This document shows positions 51,824-61,457 of a stretch of 64,000 nucleotides of DNA, piece after piece. Position 1 is the stretch's first letter. Each line of letters begins with the position of its first letter. Below the pieces are notes generated by a model. That model saw only the letters and a program-made list of their open reading frames with translations. It had not been told where the DNA came from and made no database searches. Position numbers and translations under genes: made by a program. Source of the DNA: Exiguobacterium sp. s48 (lineage in GTDB: Bacteria > Bacillota > Bacilli > Exiguobacteriales > Exiguobacteriaceae); contig NZ_JACSKC010000001.1 of assembly GCF_018617395.1 (NCBI RefSeq), positions 930,001-994,000 on the forward strand, in the 5' to 3' direction.

Positions 51824-53947
51824 TTTGAATTCAAATCGGAGTGTACCTTTTTCAAGATATAAAGAAGCATTGAACGTCTTCTCACCTTTTTTGAATGTAT
51901 GAACGTTTGATTGTCCTCCATTGATCATTTGCTTGAGTTCGTCTTTGACGAGTCCGACACCGAGCACCTGCTTGGAGACGGTGAAGCGACATCCTTCACG
52001 ATAGCCGCTACAGCCGATAAACTTCGGATGTTCGACGAGACCCTTTCCACAATTCGGACAGACACCAAATGATGCCTTCGGTCGAGCGGTTCCTTTCTTT
52101 CCATAACGCTTCGCCTCAATCGTGTAGCCTTCTGGATTCGCTGCCTCGACCCGCGATTTTGCTTCCTCGACTAGATGAATCGACATTTTTTTCGCCTGTT
52201 CAATAAATTCAGCGGCAGAAGCAGATGCTTGTCCGATTTCATGGAGTCGCTTCTCCCATTTCGCCGTCATGACGGGCGAAGCTAAAATGCTGTCTCCGAG
52301 CACATCGATTAAGAGACGACCTTTATCGGTCGGAACGAGTTCCTTTTTCTGCAGCTGTACGTATCCGCGCTTTTTCAATCCATCAATGATGTTGGCACGA
52401 GTCGCCTCGGTTCCGAGGCCCTCCACCTCTTTCATGATGTGAATCAATTCTTCGTCGTCGAGCTGTTTCCCGGCGACTTTCATCGCCATAATGAGCGACC
52501 CTTCCGTGTACCGTTTCGGCGGTTCCGTCTGTTTAGATAACACTTCGACTTTCTTCTCTTTTAATTCTTCACCGACCGTCAAGGCAGGAAGTTCGACGTC
52601 TTTTGATTTCATCTCAACGACTTCTCGATAACCGGGACTCACAACGACGGTTCCTTTTGCCCGATACAGGTCTTTTCCGTCAATCAAGTCAACTGTCGTC
52701 TTCTCGAGCTTCGCTGCAGGTGCAAATGCCGCGAGAAAACGTCGGTTGATCAAATCGTACAGCTTTGCCTCATCTCCGCCGAGTCGAGTGACGTCACCAC
52801 ACGCCTCCGTCGGAATGATCGCATAGTGGTCACTGACTTTCTTGGCATTGACATAGCGTCGATTTTTCGACGGGTCCTCGGTTAGAACGTCGCGTAGACC
52901 CGCATATGCGGATGACTTTAGTAATCTCGCCTTCGTTTGAGGAAACAGCGTCGCCTCATCTGGAGTGACAAAGCCAGAATCCGTCCGCGGGTAGCTGATC
53001 CACCCTTTCGTATATAGCTTTTGCGCGATATCGAGTGTTTTTTTCGCCCCGAAACCGAATCGCTTCCCCGCTTCTGCCTGAAGCCCAGACAAACTGAACC
53101 AAAATGGAGGTTGCTCAATTTTTTCTTCTTTGTCAATCATCTTGACCGTGACGGTACCGGAAGCTCGTTTCACAATCGCGTCTGCTTCCTCCCGAGTTTT
53201 GAGCTTTGTCGTCTTTCCAAATGTATACTTCGCTTTAAATGTGCCTCGGCCTTTTGCAAGTGTCGCCTCGACTTCAAAGTACGGTTCTGGTACGAACTGT
53301 TTGATTTCTCGTTCGCGATTGACAATCAAGGCAAGTGTCGGAGTTTGCACACGACCAAGAGAGAACACATCCTCAATTCCAATCGTCTTCAACAAGGTCG
53401 TGTATGCGCGAGAAGCGTTCATTCCGACGAGCCAGTCGGCACAGGCGCGACTCATCGCCTCATGATAATATGGGACCGTTTGCTCACCCGGTAACAGTTG
53501 CGAGAACCCACGGTCGACCGCTTGTTCCGTCAAACTCGAAATCCATAATCGCGCTAACGGTTTTTTATTTCCGGCTAGTCTTAGAATCAGGCGAACAATC
53601 GCCTCCCCTTCCCGCTCGGCATCTGAAGCAATGATGACATCGGTAATCGAGCGGTCATGGAGCCATTTTTTAATGGCATAGAACGGTTTCGATTTCCCTT
53701 TTGAAATACGATAATCAAATCGCTCCGGGACGATTGGAAGTGCCTCGTACTTCCATGACTTCCATTCCGGACGATAGTGCGACGGTTCTTGAAGTTCACA
53801 AAGGTGACCGACCGCCCAAACGACAATCGCCCCTTCAGGAAAACGGGAACATGGTGAGATTTCAATCTCGTCTTTTCGCTTTTTAGATGGATAGGGAGCA
53901 GCCAGTTTTTGAGCTTGTGATGGCTTTTCCGCAATGATTAGTCTCAT
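51821..53947 (-). CDS. topB: DNA topoisomerase III
   Basis: A 708-residue type IA topoisomerase that relaxes negative supercoils and decatenates DNA. The Toprim domain is at the N-terminus (LIIAEKPSQAQKLA; Asp-rich IIASDAEREGEAIVR), with FSLGRVQTPTLAL in the gate domain. The active-site Tyr is in GWISYPRTDSGF. The C-terminal part carries one zinc-finger-like unit (GVCPNCGKGLVEH, then GCSGYREGCRF). Length is close to B. subtilis TopB. It is a single gene on the minus strand. Confidence 0.95.
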   Translation of the reverse strand: MRLIIAEKPSQAQKLAAPYPSKKRKDEIEISPCSRFPEGAIVVWAVGHLCELQEPSHYRPEWKSWKYEALPIVPERFDYRISKGKSKPFYAIKKWLHDRSITDVIIASDAEREGEAIVRLILRLAGNKKPLARLWISSLTEQAVDRGFSQLLPGEQTVPYYHEAMSRACADWLVGMNASRAYTTLLKTIGIEDVFSLGRVQTPTLALIVNREREIKQFVPEPYFEVEATLAKGRGTFKAKYTFGKTTKLKTREEADAIVKRASGTVTVKMIDKEEKIEQPPFWFSLSGLQAEAGKRFGFGAKKTLDIAQKLYTKGWISYPRTDSGFVTPDEATLFPQTKARLLKSSAYAGLRDVLTEDPSKNRRYVNAKKVSDHYAIIPTEACGDVTRLGGDEAKLYDLINRRFLAAFAPAAKLEKTTVDLIDGKDLYRAKGTVVVSPGYREVVEMKSKDVELPALTVGEELKEKKVEVLSKQTEPPKRYTEGSLIMAMKVAGKQLDDEELIHIMKEVEGLGTEATRANIIDGLKKRGYVQLQKKELVPTDKGRLLIDVLGDSILASPVMTAKWEKRLHEIGQASASAAEFIEQAKKMSIHLVEEAKSRVEAANPEGYTIEAKRYGKKGTARPKASFGVCPNCGKGLVEHPKFIGCSGYREGCRFTVSKQVLGVGLVKDELKQMINGGQSNVHTFKKGEKTFNASLYLEKGTLRFEFK

Positions 53948-54084
53948 AAAAACTCCTTACTTTGCCTCCTACATAATGGCAAGACGTACATGATTAGCTA
54001 GCTTCTACTATGTATTTTACTATATCAAGTCGAAGATGGACACATCGAGAGGGGAGCATTTGTTTGCTATTTCTGAATCTTGTC

Positions 54085-54112
54085 TTGCCTCGTGACTGTT
54101 TTCCGATATGAT
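54085..54112 (+). promoter_or_regulatory. Candidate promoter of the EamA gene
   Basis: TTGCCT (54085-54090), a 16-base spacer and TATGAT (54107-54112), 34 bases before the start codon. Confidence 0.4.
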
Positions 54113-54146
54113 TAACAGAGAAGTACAACTGTGAAGGAGTGTCGCT

Positions 54147-55010
54147 ATGTCTTATCTCATCTTGTTCGCTGCTGTTTTTTTCTTATCAACGAGCGTCCTA
54201 TTCGTCAAATGGACGTCGGCACCTGCCGAGACGGCCGCATTTTACCGCATGCTATTCACGTGTCTGATGTTGTTGCCGTTCGTCGACTTCAAAGCACTCA
54301 TCACAACGCGTCTCATGACGCGCTATGCCTTACTCCTTAGCGGGACGCTTCTCGCGTTTCACTTTTGGCTTTGGTTTTTATCACTCGATTATACAACGGT
54401 CGCTAGTTCCACACTTTTTGTCACATCCAGTCCGATTTTTGTGTTGATTGGGAATGCAGTGATCTTTAAGAAGAGTCCTACCCGTAAAGGATTAGCCTTC
54501 GCGCTCATCGCCGTCATCGGTGGGATGCTTGTCGCAGCCGGAGATATTCAGCTTGGACGAGAAGCGTTATTCGGTGATGTACTCGCCTTGGTCGCCGCTC
54601 TCCTCATCGCCGGGTATTGGCTCGTCGGACAACACGTTCGAACATCGATGAATACAAACACCTATTCGTTTAGTGTCTATTTTGTCGCGACAATCGTTCT
54701 CTGTTTCATGTTACTCGTCCGCGGCACTACATTCACTGCTTTCGAATCAATCAACTGGTGGTATTTCCTCGCCCTCGCCTTCTTCCCGACGATTCTCGGG
54801 CACAATCTGTTCAATTTTGCGCTCGCTCGGGTCAGTGCGACCGTCGTCAGCATCACGATTCTCGGTGAAGCGCTGTGGGGAATGCTATTCGGTTACGCCT
54901 TTTTCGGAGAGCGACTTGGACCGTTCCAATGGGTCGGGGCCATTGTCCTTCTCGGCGGGATTTACTTGTTCCTAAAAGAAGACGCCCGCTCGACACGAGC
55001 GGACGTTTGA
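54147..55010 (+). CDS. EamA/DMT-family transporter
   Basis: A 287-residue protein with ten membrane helices arranged as two EamA repeats (about 5-135 and 148-282). The first repeat has SVLFVKWTSAPAETAAFYRML and the second GHNLFNFALARVSATVVS and ILGEALWGMLFGYAFFGE. DMT transporters export amino acids, metabolites or drugs; the substrate is not predictable. The ATG follows GAAGGAG. It ends one base from the convergent MATE gene. Confidence 0.87.
   Translation: MSYLILFAAVFFLSTSVLFVKWTSAPAETAAFYRMLFTCLMLLPFVDFKALITTRLMTRYALLLSGTLLAFHFWLWFLSLDYTTVASSTLFVTSSPIFVLIGNAVIFKKSPTRKGLAFALIAVIGGMLVAAGDIQLGREALFGDVLALVAALLIAGYWLVGQHVRTSMNTNTYSFSVYFVATIVLCFMLLVRGTTFTAFESINWWYFLALAFFPTILGHNLFNFALARVSATVVSITILGEALWGMLFGYAFFGERLGPFQWVGAIVLLGGIYLFLKEDARSTRADV
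54982..55006. terminator. Hairpin at the EamA 3' end
   Basis: An 11-base stem ACGCCCGCTCG/CGAGCGGACGT with one mismatch and a three-base loop, inside the last EamA codons. It is followed by a short pyrimidine/T run on the minus strand, so it mainly serves the convergent MATE gene. Confidence 0.6.
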
Positions 55011-56408
55011 TTATAAGTTTGTCGCTTTCGGATCAACCTGATGTTCTTCCGTGTCCTCCTCTGAGGGACGGAACAACAGCTTACGGTCCCAAAACGCCAA
55101 AGCGATCGCCGTCAAAAACGTCATCGCATCCGCAATCGGGAATGCGAGCCAGACGCCGAACACCCCAAGAAACGATGGTAGGATAAAGACGAGCGGAATC
55201 GTATAGAGCGTCTGACGGGAAAGCGATAGGAACATGGCGACTCGCGCCTTTCCGAGCGACTGATAGATTCCGTTGACGAGCATCTGCACGCTCGGTAAGA
55301 AGGAGACCGCGAACAGGATGTGAATCGCCGTCACTCCCCCGGCAATAAGTGCCTCATCCGTCGAGAACCATCCCATAAGCGTGTGCGGGAATAGTTGCAA
55401 CACGAGCCAGATGACCACAGCAATCGCGATTCCGGCACGCATCGCTGTCCAGATAGTCTCACGCATACGGTCGAACCGTTCTGCCCCATAGTTATATCCG
55501 ACAATCGGTTGCATCCCTTGGACGATGCCCATGATTGGCATGCCGACGAGCGCCATGAACTTATTGATAATAGCGAAAATGGCTAACTCTTCCGTTCCTC
55601 CGTATGTCCCAAGCATCACGTTGACGCCGACGAATAAAATCGATTGAGACACCATCATGATGAACGATGATGAACCGATTGCCATAATCTCTTTGATTTC
55701 ATCAAATCGAATCCGGAACTGTCGCCATTTGAAGCGCAGTTCCGTTTTTGGTTTTCGGGCGAAGAAGAAACGAAGCATCAATATCGAACCGATGACTTGG
55801 GCAAGTGCCGTCGACGTAGCAGCCCCGTACATCCCCCAATCAAATGTGAAAATGAAGAGTGGGGTTGTCACGAGATTGACGAGGACGGTCGTCAGCATGA
55901 CCTTCATTTGATAGGGTGCCTGACCTTCAGCACGAACCATCGCGCTCGAAGCAAGCGTGAACATGAAGAATGGTGAACTGATCAACACAACCGATAAGTA
56001 TTGTCGACTGAGCTCCATAATCTCCGACGTGGCACCAAAAACCTTCAAAATCTCATCTAGCATAAAGAAGGCAGAACTGACTGCAAGAGCTGCAAACAGA
56101 CCGACGAGTACGAGTACATTTAAAAACGTAACAGCCGCGCCGGCATCATCTCCTCGTCCGAGCTTTCTCGAGCTGATCGACGCCCCGCCTAGTCCGACTG
56201 CGCTAGACACAGCCATTAATATCATTTGAATCGGGAACGCGATCCCGATGGCAGCGACAGCTGACGCACCAATACCACGGGCGACAAAAATCGTATCAAT
56301 AATATTGTAGAGCGCCGTCACGAGCATCCCAATCATCGCGGGTAGCGATAACTTGAAGAGGAGTCTGCCGATGGGCTCAGTCCGCAATTGCTCCGTATTT
56401 TGGTTCAT
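55011..56408 (-). CDS. MATE-family efflux transporter
   Basis: A 465-residue protein with twelve membrane helices in two homologous halves. It starts with PIGRLLFKLSLPAMIGMLVT and has YNIIDTIFVARGIGASAVAA, typical of NorM/DinF-type MATE pumps. These export cationic drugs and metabolites by sodium or proton antiport. The second half has the matching GMQPIVGYNYGAERFDRM. It is convergent with the EamA transporter. The start follows GAGGGATGG. Confidence 0.9.
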   Translation of the reverse strand: MNQNTEQLRTEPIGRLLFKLSLPAMIGMLVTALYNIIDTIFVARGIGASAVAAIGIAFPIQMILMAVSSAVGLGGASISSRKLGRGDDAGAAVTFLNVLVLVGLFAALAVSSAFFMLDEILKVFGATSEIMELSRQYLSVVLISSPFFMFTLASSAMVRAEGQAPYQMKVMLTTVLVNLVTTPLFIFTFDWGMYGAATSTALAQVIGSILMLRFFFARKPKTELRFKWRQFRIRFDEIKEIMAIGSSSFIMMVSQSILFVGVNVMLGTYGGTEELAIFAIINKFMALVGMPIMGIVQGMQPIVGYNYGAERFDRMRETIWTAMRAGIAIAVVIWLVLQLFPHTLMGWFSTDEALIAGGVTAIHILFAVSFLPSVQMLVNGIYQSLGKARVAMFLSLSRQTLYTIPLVFILPSFLGVFGVWLAFPIADAMTFLTAIALAFWDRKLLFRPSEEDTEEHQVDPKATNL

Positions 56409-56486
56409 TCTTCCATCCCTCCGTCTCTATCTCTTAGGGTAGCAGGATTGAACGGATCGGGCGACTATGTTGGCTCGGTCGATGTG

Positions 56487-57728
56487 TCAAATGAGAGTAC
56501 GTGCCGGAACACCTTTTCGCTTGCGCATAATGTAATCAGTTGCGACCGGTTGATCTACTTTTACTCGAATCGTCATCATCGCTTGGTTGGCGGATTCAAT
56601 CGGCTGACCGTCGACATCCTCAATTGTCTCGATGACTTGTGAAAAACGAACAAATCCGGGTCCGAAAAATTCTACTTCTTCCCCGATTGAGAAGTGATTA
56701 CGTTGCTCGAGCGTTGCCATACCCGTCACAGGGTCGTATGCGATGACACGAGCGGCAAACGCAAATTGCGGAATCGAACGCGGTTTCCCGAACAATTGCT
56801 CTTTTTCGGTCGGAATTCCATAATAGAATCCACTTGCGAGTTCACGTTGGGCCGCCTTCCAAATCTCTTCTTCCCAAGCCGGATCGAACACAAAGTTCTC
56901 AGGATCTTCACAGTATGCGTCAATCACTTGACGATAGACGTTACATACCGTCGCGACGTAATGAATCGATTTCATTCTCCCTTCAACTTTCAAACTGTCG
57001 ACTCCAGCCTCCACAAAGTCAGGAATATGACGGACCATCGACAAATCAACGGAACTCATCGAGAACGGCTCTTCATCTCGTGCCTCCATGTCTTTCGTCA
57101 ACAATTCACCTTCTTCAAAAAATCCATATTTCCAACGGCATGACTGGGCACATCCTCCACGGTTGGCATCCCGCAATGTCATATGGTTCGAGAGCGTACA
57201 TCTTCCTGAATAGGAGATACACATCGCCCCATGGACGAACGTCTCAATCTCGACGTCGACTTCCTGTTTCATTTTGACGATTTCATCCATCGAAACTTCC
57301 CGAGCCAACACAACTCGTTCGAGTCCCTCTTCTTTCCAAAAACGAAGCGTCTCATAATTCGTGGCAGAAGCCTGCGTCGATAGGTGGACCGGCAATCCTT
57401 CCGCTTCAGATAGACATGTCTCAATCATCGCTGGATCCGAGACGATGACCGCATCAATCCCGATGTCTCGAAGCGTTCGGAAAAAGTCACCCGCTCCTTC
57501 GATATCTCCTTCATGCGTCACCATGTTGGCAGCGACATATACTTTCGCACCGCGACCATGGGCGAACGCCACACCTTCTCGCATTTCGTCAAAGCTAAAG
57601 TTACCGGCACGTGAACGCAAACCAAACTGCTGACCACCGATATAGACCGCATCGGCCCCGTAATGAATCGCCATCTTCAATTTTTCTAAATTCCCTGCTG
57701 GCGCTAATAATTCTGGACGTCGTTTCAT
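56487..57728 (-). CDS. trhP2: tRNA hydroxylation protein TrhP2 (peptidase U32 family)
   Basis: A 413-residue U32-family protein equivalent to B. subtilis YrrO. It opens RRPELLAPAGNLEKLKMAIH with GADAVYIGG, and the four conserved cysteines lie in AMCISYSGRC, RGGCAQSCRW. With TrhP1 it makes 5-hydroxyuridine at the tRNA wobble position from prephenate; an iron-sulfur cluster on the cysteines is proposed for the family. Despite the name, peptidase activity is unproven for this branch. It lies nine bases after trhP1. Confidence 0.9.
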   Translation of the reverse strand: MKRRPELLAPAGNLEKLKMAIHYGADAVYIGGQQFGLRSRAGNFSFDEMREGVAFAHGRGAKVYVAANMVTHEGDIEGAGDFFRTLRDIGIDAVIVSDPAMIETCLSEAEGLPVHLSTQASATNYETLRFWKEEGLERVVLAREVSMDEIVKMKQEVDVEIETFVHGAMCISYSGRCTLSNHMTLRDANRGGCAQSCRWKYGFFEEGELLTKDMEARDEEPFSMSSVDLSMVRHIPDFVEAGVDSLKVEGRMKSIHYVATVCNVYRQVIDAYCEDPENFVFDPAWEEEIWKAAQRELASGFYYGIPTEKEQLFGKPRSIPQFAFAARVIAYDPVTGMATLEQRNHFSIGEEVEFFGPGFVRFSQVIETIEDVDGQPIESANQAMMTIRVKVDQPVATDYIMRKRKGVPARTLI

Positions 57729-57737
57729 CTTGATCCC

Positions 57738-58640
57738 TCACTTAATCTCTTCTGGCTTGCGTAACAATAGTCCCGTTCCGAGACGGAATCCTTCTGGTTG
57801 CAGGTCGTTGAGACGGGCTTCCATCTCAACACGGTCAAATCGACCGTTCAATAGGTTCGCACGGGCGAACGTAAACAATTTAACGATTTCGACAAACTGG
57901 TCGCCGGCATGCCATCCATCGAGTTTCCACGTATGAAGTCCGTGTTTGACTAACGTCGGCAGCTGGCCCATGAGCGTCAAATCTTCAGAGAAAATATGCG
58001 TCCCGTTCTCGTCTTCATAAATCGGGTACCGGCTCGATGCATCAGCCGGTTCACTCATATAAAACTCTCGCTGTTTCGCCTCTTCAGAAGGACGACCGAG
58101 TTCATTGAAGTAGTTCGTTACGAGTGGTCGTTTCGAATGATGGATACATGTCGGTCCGTACACTTGTACTTCGACAGGCAGCCCTATTTGTTGTTGGATG
58201 AGAGCAAGTTCCTCGAGCGTCACTTCACGTGCGACAACTGCCCCGATTGCTTCCCGCTTCCCCCAAAACTGAATCTGTTTAGCAGACGTGACAAGTGTCT
58301 GGGCATCATACCAATACGGAATCTTCGCTTGCCGGATCAAACGAATGGCACCTGGATCCCCGGCGGTCACGTCGTCGACGCCAATCGCTTTTAATGTCTG
58401 TACATATCCGGATAATTCTTCGATGTGGTCATTGTGCATCAGGTTGTTGACGGCCACAGTCACATCTTTTCCATGTCGATGGGCAAGTTGTGTGACTTCC
58501 CTCACAGCATCAATCGTCCAATCTCCTTTTTGTCGCAAACCGAACCTAGAATTCCCGATATACAGGCGGTCTGCACCGGCTTTGATTAACGCTTCTGCCT
58601 GATCGACGCTTTGCGCCGTAGTGACGAGCTGAATCATCAT
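57738..58640 (-). CDS. trhP1: tRNA hydroxylation protein TrhP1 (peptidase U32 family)
   Basis: A 300-residue U32-family protein equivalent to B. subtilis YrrN, the partner of TrhP2. It has the U32 barrel features ALIKAGADRLYIGNSRFGLR and VEVQVYGPTCIHHSKRPL, with a single conserved Cys rather than the four of TrhP2. The pair together is needed for 5-hydroxyuridine in tRNA. In B. subtilis the order is trmR-yrrN-yrrO; here no trmR is adjacent. Confidence 0.88.
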   Translation of the reverse strand: MMIQLVTTAQSVDQAEALIKAGADRLYIGNSRFGLRQKGDWTIDAVREVTQLAHRHGKDVTVAVNNLMHNDHIEELSGYVQTLKAIGVDDVTAGDPGAIRLIRQAKIPYWYDAQTLVTSAKQIQFWGKREAIGAVVAREVTLEELALIQQQIGLPVEVQVYGPTCIHHSKRPLVTNYFNELGRPSEEAKQREFYMSEPADASSRYPIYEDENGTHIFSEDLTLMGQLPTLVKHGLHTWKLDGWHAGDQFVEIVKLFTFARANLLNGRFDRVEMEARLNDLQPEGFRLGTGLLLRKPEEIK

Positions 58641-58785
58641 GTCTGTTCTTCTCCCTACTTTGTGAGTCTAATCACATTTTCTTGCTATACTTTAGCATAG
58701 GATTCAATGTGCGAACGGAGCAGGATTTTAACAACTCGTGAAGAATTCAGTAACAATGTATGACTTTTCATTAAAGGAGTGGATC

Positions 58786-59580
58786 ATGTTGTCAAAGACA
58801 GCTTTAATCACCGGTGCCTCGATGGGAATCGGTTTAGACTTAGCGGTACTCGCTGCTCGTGATGGGTATGACTGTATTTTAGTATCTCGGAACGAACCGC
58901 GACTTTACGAGCTGAAAAAAGTGCTCGAGACCAGATACCGCATCAACGTCCATGTCTTCGCTATCGATTTAGCCAAACACGATGCCGCAACCCGATTGAC
59001 GAAGTTGATTGCTGAAGCAGGACTGACGGTTGACTTTTTAATCAATAATGCCGGATTCGGTACGTCCGGCGCGTTTGCCGACCTCGACGCCGAGACGGAG
59101 GCGGACGAAGTGCGATTGAACGTCAATACGTTGACCGAGCTGACGAAGGCCTATTTGCCTGACATGCTTGAGCGTGACCATGGTTATGTCTTAAACGTCG
59201 CCTCCGTCGCCGCATTCCAACCCGGTCCATTTATGGCCGTCTATTATGCGACAAAGGCGTATGTACTGTCTCTTACGGAGGCGTTGCATGCCGAAGTGAA
59301 AGGGAGTGGTGTACATGTTAGCGTATTGTGCCCAGGACCGACCGATACGAACTTCTTCAACCGTGCGGGTAGCGAATTATCTTTCTCAAAAATGCCATCT
59401 CATCTTGTCGCCTTCTTCGGTTATAAAGGGGTCATGAACAATAAACGCGTGATTATCCCTGGTCTTTCCAATCAATTGATGGTAGGGGTCGCCAAATTGA
59501 TGCCTCGAGCGCTCAGTCTTGAAGTGCTTCGGCGCGTTCAAAAACCCTCAGACGGTACGAGTGCTGAATCAACCACATGA
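58786..59580 (+). CDS. Short-chain dehydrogenase/reductase (DltE/YqjQ-like)
   Basis: A 264-residue SDR oxidoreductase. The cofactor loop is TALITGASMGIGLDLA, then LINNAGFGTSGAF. The catalytic Ser lies in NVASVAAFQPG, the YxxxK in AVYYATKAYVLS, with CPGPTDTNFF after. The C-terminal part suits the group of SDRs that act on fatty aldehydes or ketones; the substrate is unknown. The ATG at 58786 follows AAAGGAG; an upstream in-frame GTG has no ribosome-binding site. Confidence 0.85.
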   Translation: MLSKTALITGASMGIGLDLAVLAARDGYDCILVSRNEPRLYELKKVLETRYRINVHVFAIDLAKHDAATRLTKLIAEAGLTVDFLINNAGFGTSGAFADLDAETEADEVRLNVNTLTELTKAYLPDMLERDHGYVLNVASVAAFQPGPFMAVYYATKAYVLSLTEALHAEVKGSGVHVSVLCPGPTDTNFFNRAGSELSFSKMPSHLVAFFGYKGVMNNKRVIIPGLSNQLMVGVAKLMPRALSLEVLRRVQKPSDGTSAESTT

Positions 59581-59612
59581 AAAAGGAGCGCCCTCAGGGT
59601 CGCTCCTTTTAT
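59579..59612. terminator. Bidirectional terminator after the SDR gene
   Basis: Stem AAAAGGAGCG/CGCTCCTTTT, extended inward by CCCT/GGGT-like pairing, with T-runs on both strands. It overlaps the stop of the convergent small membrane gene. Confidence 0.85.
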
Positions 59613-59941
59613 GGTTCAGAATGTAAGCGAGATACGTTCACAAGCCGATATAAAAATACACCTGCCGGAATCATCGTCATGAGTGCTGTAGCGATTACGG
59701 CTCCCCACGCGATCACGGCACCGAGCGTCAACCCTCCCGACGTGAGTTGGTCCATGATACTCAGTTGTTCTACTGAAAGAACGATCATGAGTGCTGGCCA
59801 TACGCTCGCCGCGAGGATGCTCAGCATCGCGAAACGGGCTCTCGTGTAACGTTTTGCCAATAGAATCAGGTTTAGCACGATAAACAATAATCCTACGAGT
59901 AGAAACATACCGACTTCTGTGAGATTGATATATGCACCCAT
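59609..59941 (-). CDS. Hypothetical three-helix membrane protein
   Basis: A 110-residue hydrophobic protein that I do not recognise, with segments at about residues 9-29, 37-57 and 71-100. The start ATG follows GAGGTGAACGACGG. It lies 41 bases after the ECF S component on the same strand, with no terminator between, so it is probably the last gene of that operon and may be linked to the transporter. Confidence 0.6.
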   Translation of the reverse strand: MGAYINLTEVGMFLLVGLLFIVLNLILLAKRYTRARFAMLSILAASVWPALMIVLSVEQLSIMDQLTSGGLTLGAVIAWGAVIATALMTMIPAGVFLYRLVNVSRLHSEP

Positions 59942-59982
59942 CCGTCGTTCACCTCACTCAATATGATTTGACTATTGTATAT

Positions 59983-60528
59983 TTACCCGAGTTGACGAAG
60001 GAATATGCGCTCGAACAAGGGACGAATCATGATTAAAAAGAAGACATTTGAGATACCGTGGGCAAGGTCAAATGGGAAGCTGAGTAAAAATAACTTCACG
60101 ACATCCGTACCAATCACCTCAATGAACGCCAAGTTTGTCATCCATCCATATAAAAAGCCCGATATCAGTCCGAAAAGTGACAAGAGGACCGTCGATTTTA
60201 ATAAAATCGGCCGAAAAAGACGTACGAGTACTACGACGAGTAGCCACCCTAAAAACTGATAGAAAACGAAAGGACCTATTCCGAGCAACAGTCCTGATAA
60301 AATCGGCACAAAGAGGGCGAGAACGGCTGCCCCGTTCAAGCTGACTAGTAAAGCCGTCAACATTAAGATGGCCGTCGTCGGTTGAACATTCGGAATCGTC
60401 ATGAAGAGCCACCGCCCCATGACGGCAAGTGCTAACAATTGAACGAACGGTTGGATGGGTGCAGTCGATTTTTCAAACCGGTACAAGACGAACATGGCAG
60501 TCGAGAAAGCTAAGACGTATGTGACCAT
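59983..60528 (-). CDS. ECF transporter S component (vitamin-binding)
   Basis: A 181-residue membrane protein with about six helices. The ALAVMGRWLFMTIPNVQPTTAI stretch, in two parts (GRWLFMTIPN and VQPTTAI), is typical of S components that capture a vitamin in ECF importers, close to the putative cobalamin-type group. The DUF4430 lipoprotein and dedicated EcfT/ATPase genes upstream support a cobalamin ligand, though this is inference. Its ATG (GGAG six bases upstream) lies inside the end of the ATPase gene, an overlap of 19 bases. Confidence 0.75.
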   Translation of the reverse strand: MVTYVLAFSTAMFVLYRFEKSTAPIQPFVQLLALAVMGRWLFMTIPNVQPTTAILMLTALLVSLNGAAVLALFVPILSGLLLGIGPFVFYQFLGWLLVVVLVRLFRPILLKSTVLLSLFGLISGFLYGWMTNLAFIEVIGTDVVKLFLLSFPFDLAHGISNVFFLIMIRPLFERIFLRQLG

Positions 60529-61457
60529 AGCGTACTCCGTTCTTGAAAGAGTGAACGTTCTCCGTGAAAGACGACTTGACCGCTCGCTAGATAAATCACA
60601 TCCGTCGCAACCTGTATGAGTTCCATGTCATGTGTAGCACAGACGACACGGGCCGACTTTGCCTTTTGTTGAAGCGCTTCAAGGAATGCATCCCGCTCAC
60701 CTCTCGTCAAATCTACAGTCGGTTCGTCGAGTAGAAGGACACTTGACGGATTGTGGAGGACGGATTGAAGTTGGGCGACCCGTCGCTTCTCTTCTTGTGG
60801 GAACGGGCCAACATCAGGGTTAGCCGGAAGATAGACTGCCCGCTCCCCTCTCTTCACTCGCCCCTGAAGCGGACGCCTACTTTTGGCGAATAGTTCGAGT
60901 AAGGTTGACTTTCCACTCCCGTTCGTCCCAACGCAAACCGTGAGGCCGGGTTCTTTCATCTGAACCGTCACGTGGTCAATCGCATACGTCGCTTGCAGAG
61001 GATGTCGATAGGATACGTCGGTTGCATCGATGGAAGGAGTCGTCTTTGATTCGATGAATGTGAATGTCACTTCGCCCGAAGGTTCTTTCGCTCGCTCGGT
61101 ATAACCGATTCGCACCCCGATTCCAGCTATTCGACGGAGCAACATCTCCAAGTGCTCTCTTCGAAATTGATCAAGATGGCGAAACGGTTCAATCAGGACG
61201 ATGGAGTCTGGTCGATTTAACAGCGCATAGGCGACTCGAACAATCTGTTGTTCGCCGCTCGAACAGGCATCGAACCGCTTCGGATAAAGCGCATCGATTT
61301 GTAAAAGGGTGGCGAGTTCCGCGCCTCGAAAAGGATCGACGCTCGAAAGTAAGTGTCCGACTTTCCCAGAGAACGATTGTGTCATCTCGATTACAAGTGG
61401 ACTGTGACGTTTGACATACAGCTCAAACGAGCCGTCAACGGTAGATAACCATTGCAT
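60510..61457 (-). CDS. Unusual fused ECF-type ABC ATPase
   Basis: A 315-residue protein made of two incomplete nucleotide-binding domains. The first half (about 1-140) has an ABC signature-like SSGEQQIVRVA (66-76) and a Walker B-like SIVLIEPF, but no Walker A. The second half (about 145-315) has Walker A GTNGSGKST (177-185), Walker B LLLDEP (241-246) and switch His276, but only 56 residues between the two Walkers, and PQEEKRR where LSGGQ should be. One composite ATP site (Walker A of half two, signature of half one) could form. Normal fused EcfA proteins exceed 500 residues. It is encoded between EcfT and the S component, with overlaps at both ends. Confidence 0.75.
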   Translation of the reverse strand: MQWLSTVDGSFELYVKRHSPLVIEMTQSFSGKVGHLLSSVDPFRGAELATLLQIDALYPKRFDACSSGEQQIVRVAYALLNRPDSIVLIEPFRHLDQFRREHLEMLLRRIAGIGVRIGYTERAKEPSGEVTFTFIESKTTPSIDATDVSYRHPLQATYAIDHVTVQMKEPGLTVCVGTNGSGKSTLLELFAKSRRPLQGRVKRGERAVYLPANPDVGPFPQEEKRRVAQLQSVLHNPSSVLLLDEPTVDLTRGERDAFLEALQQKAKSARVVCATHDMELIQVATDVIYLASGQVVFHGERSLFQERSTLWSHTS

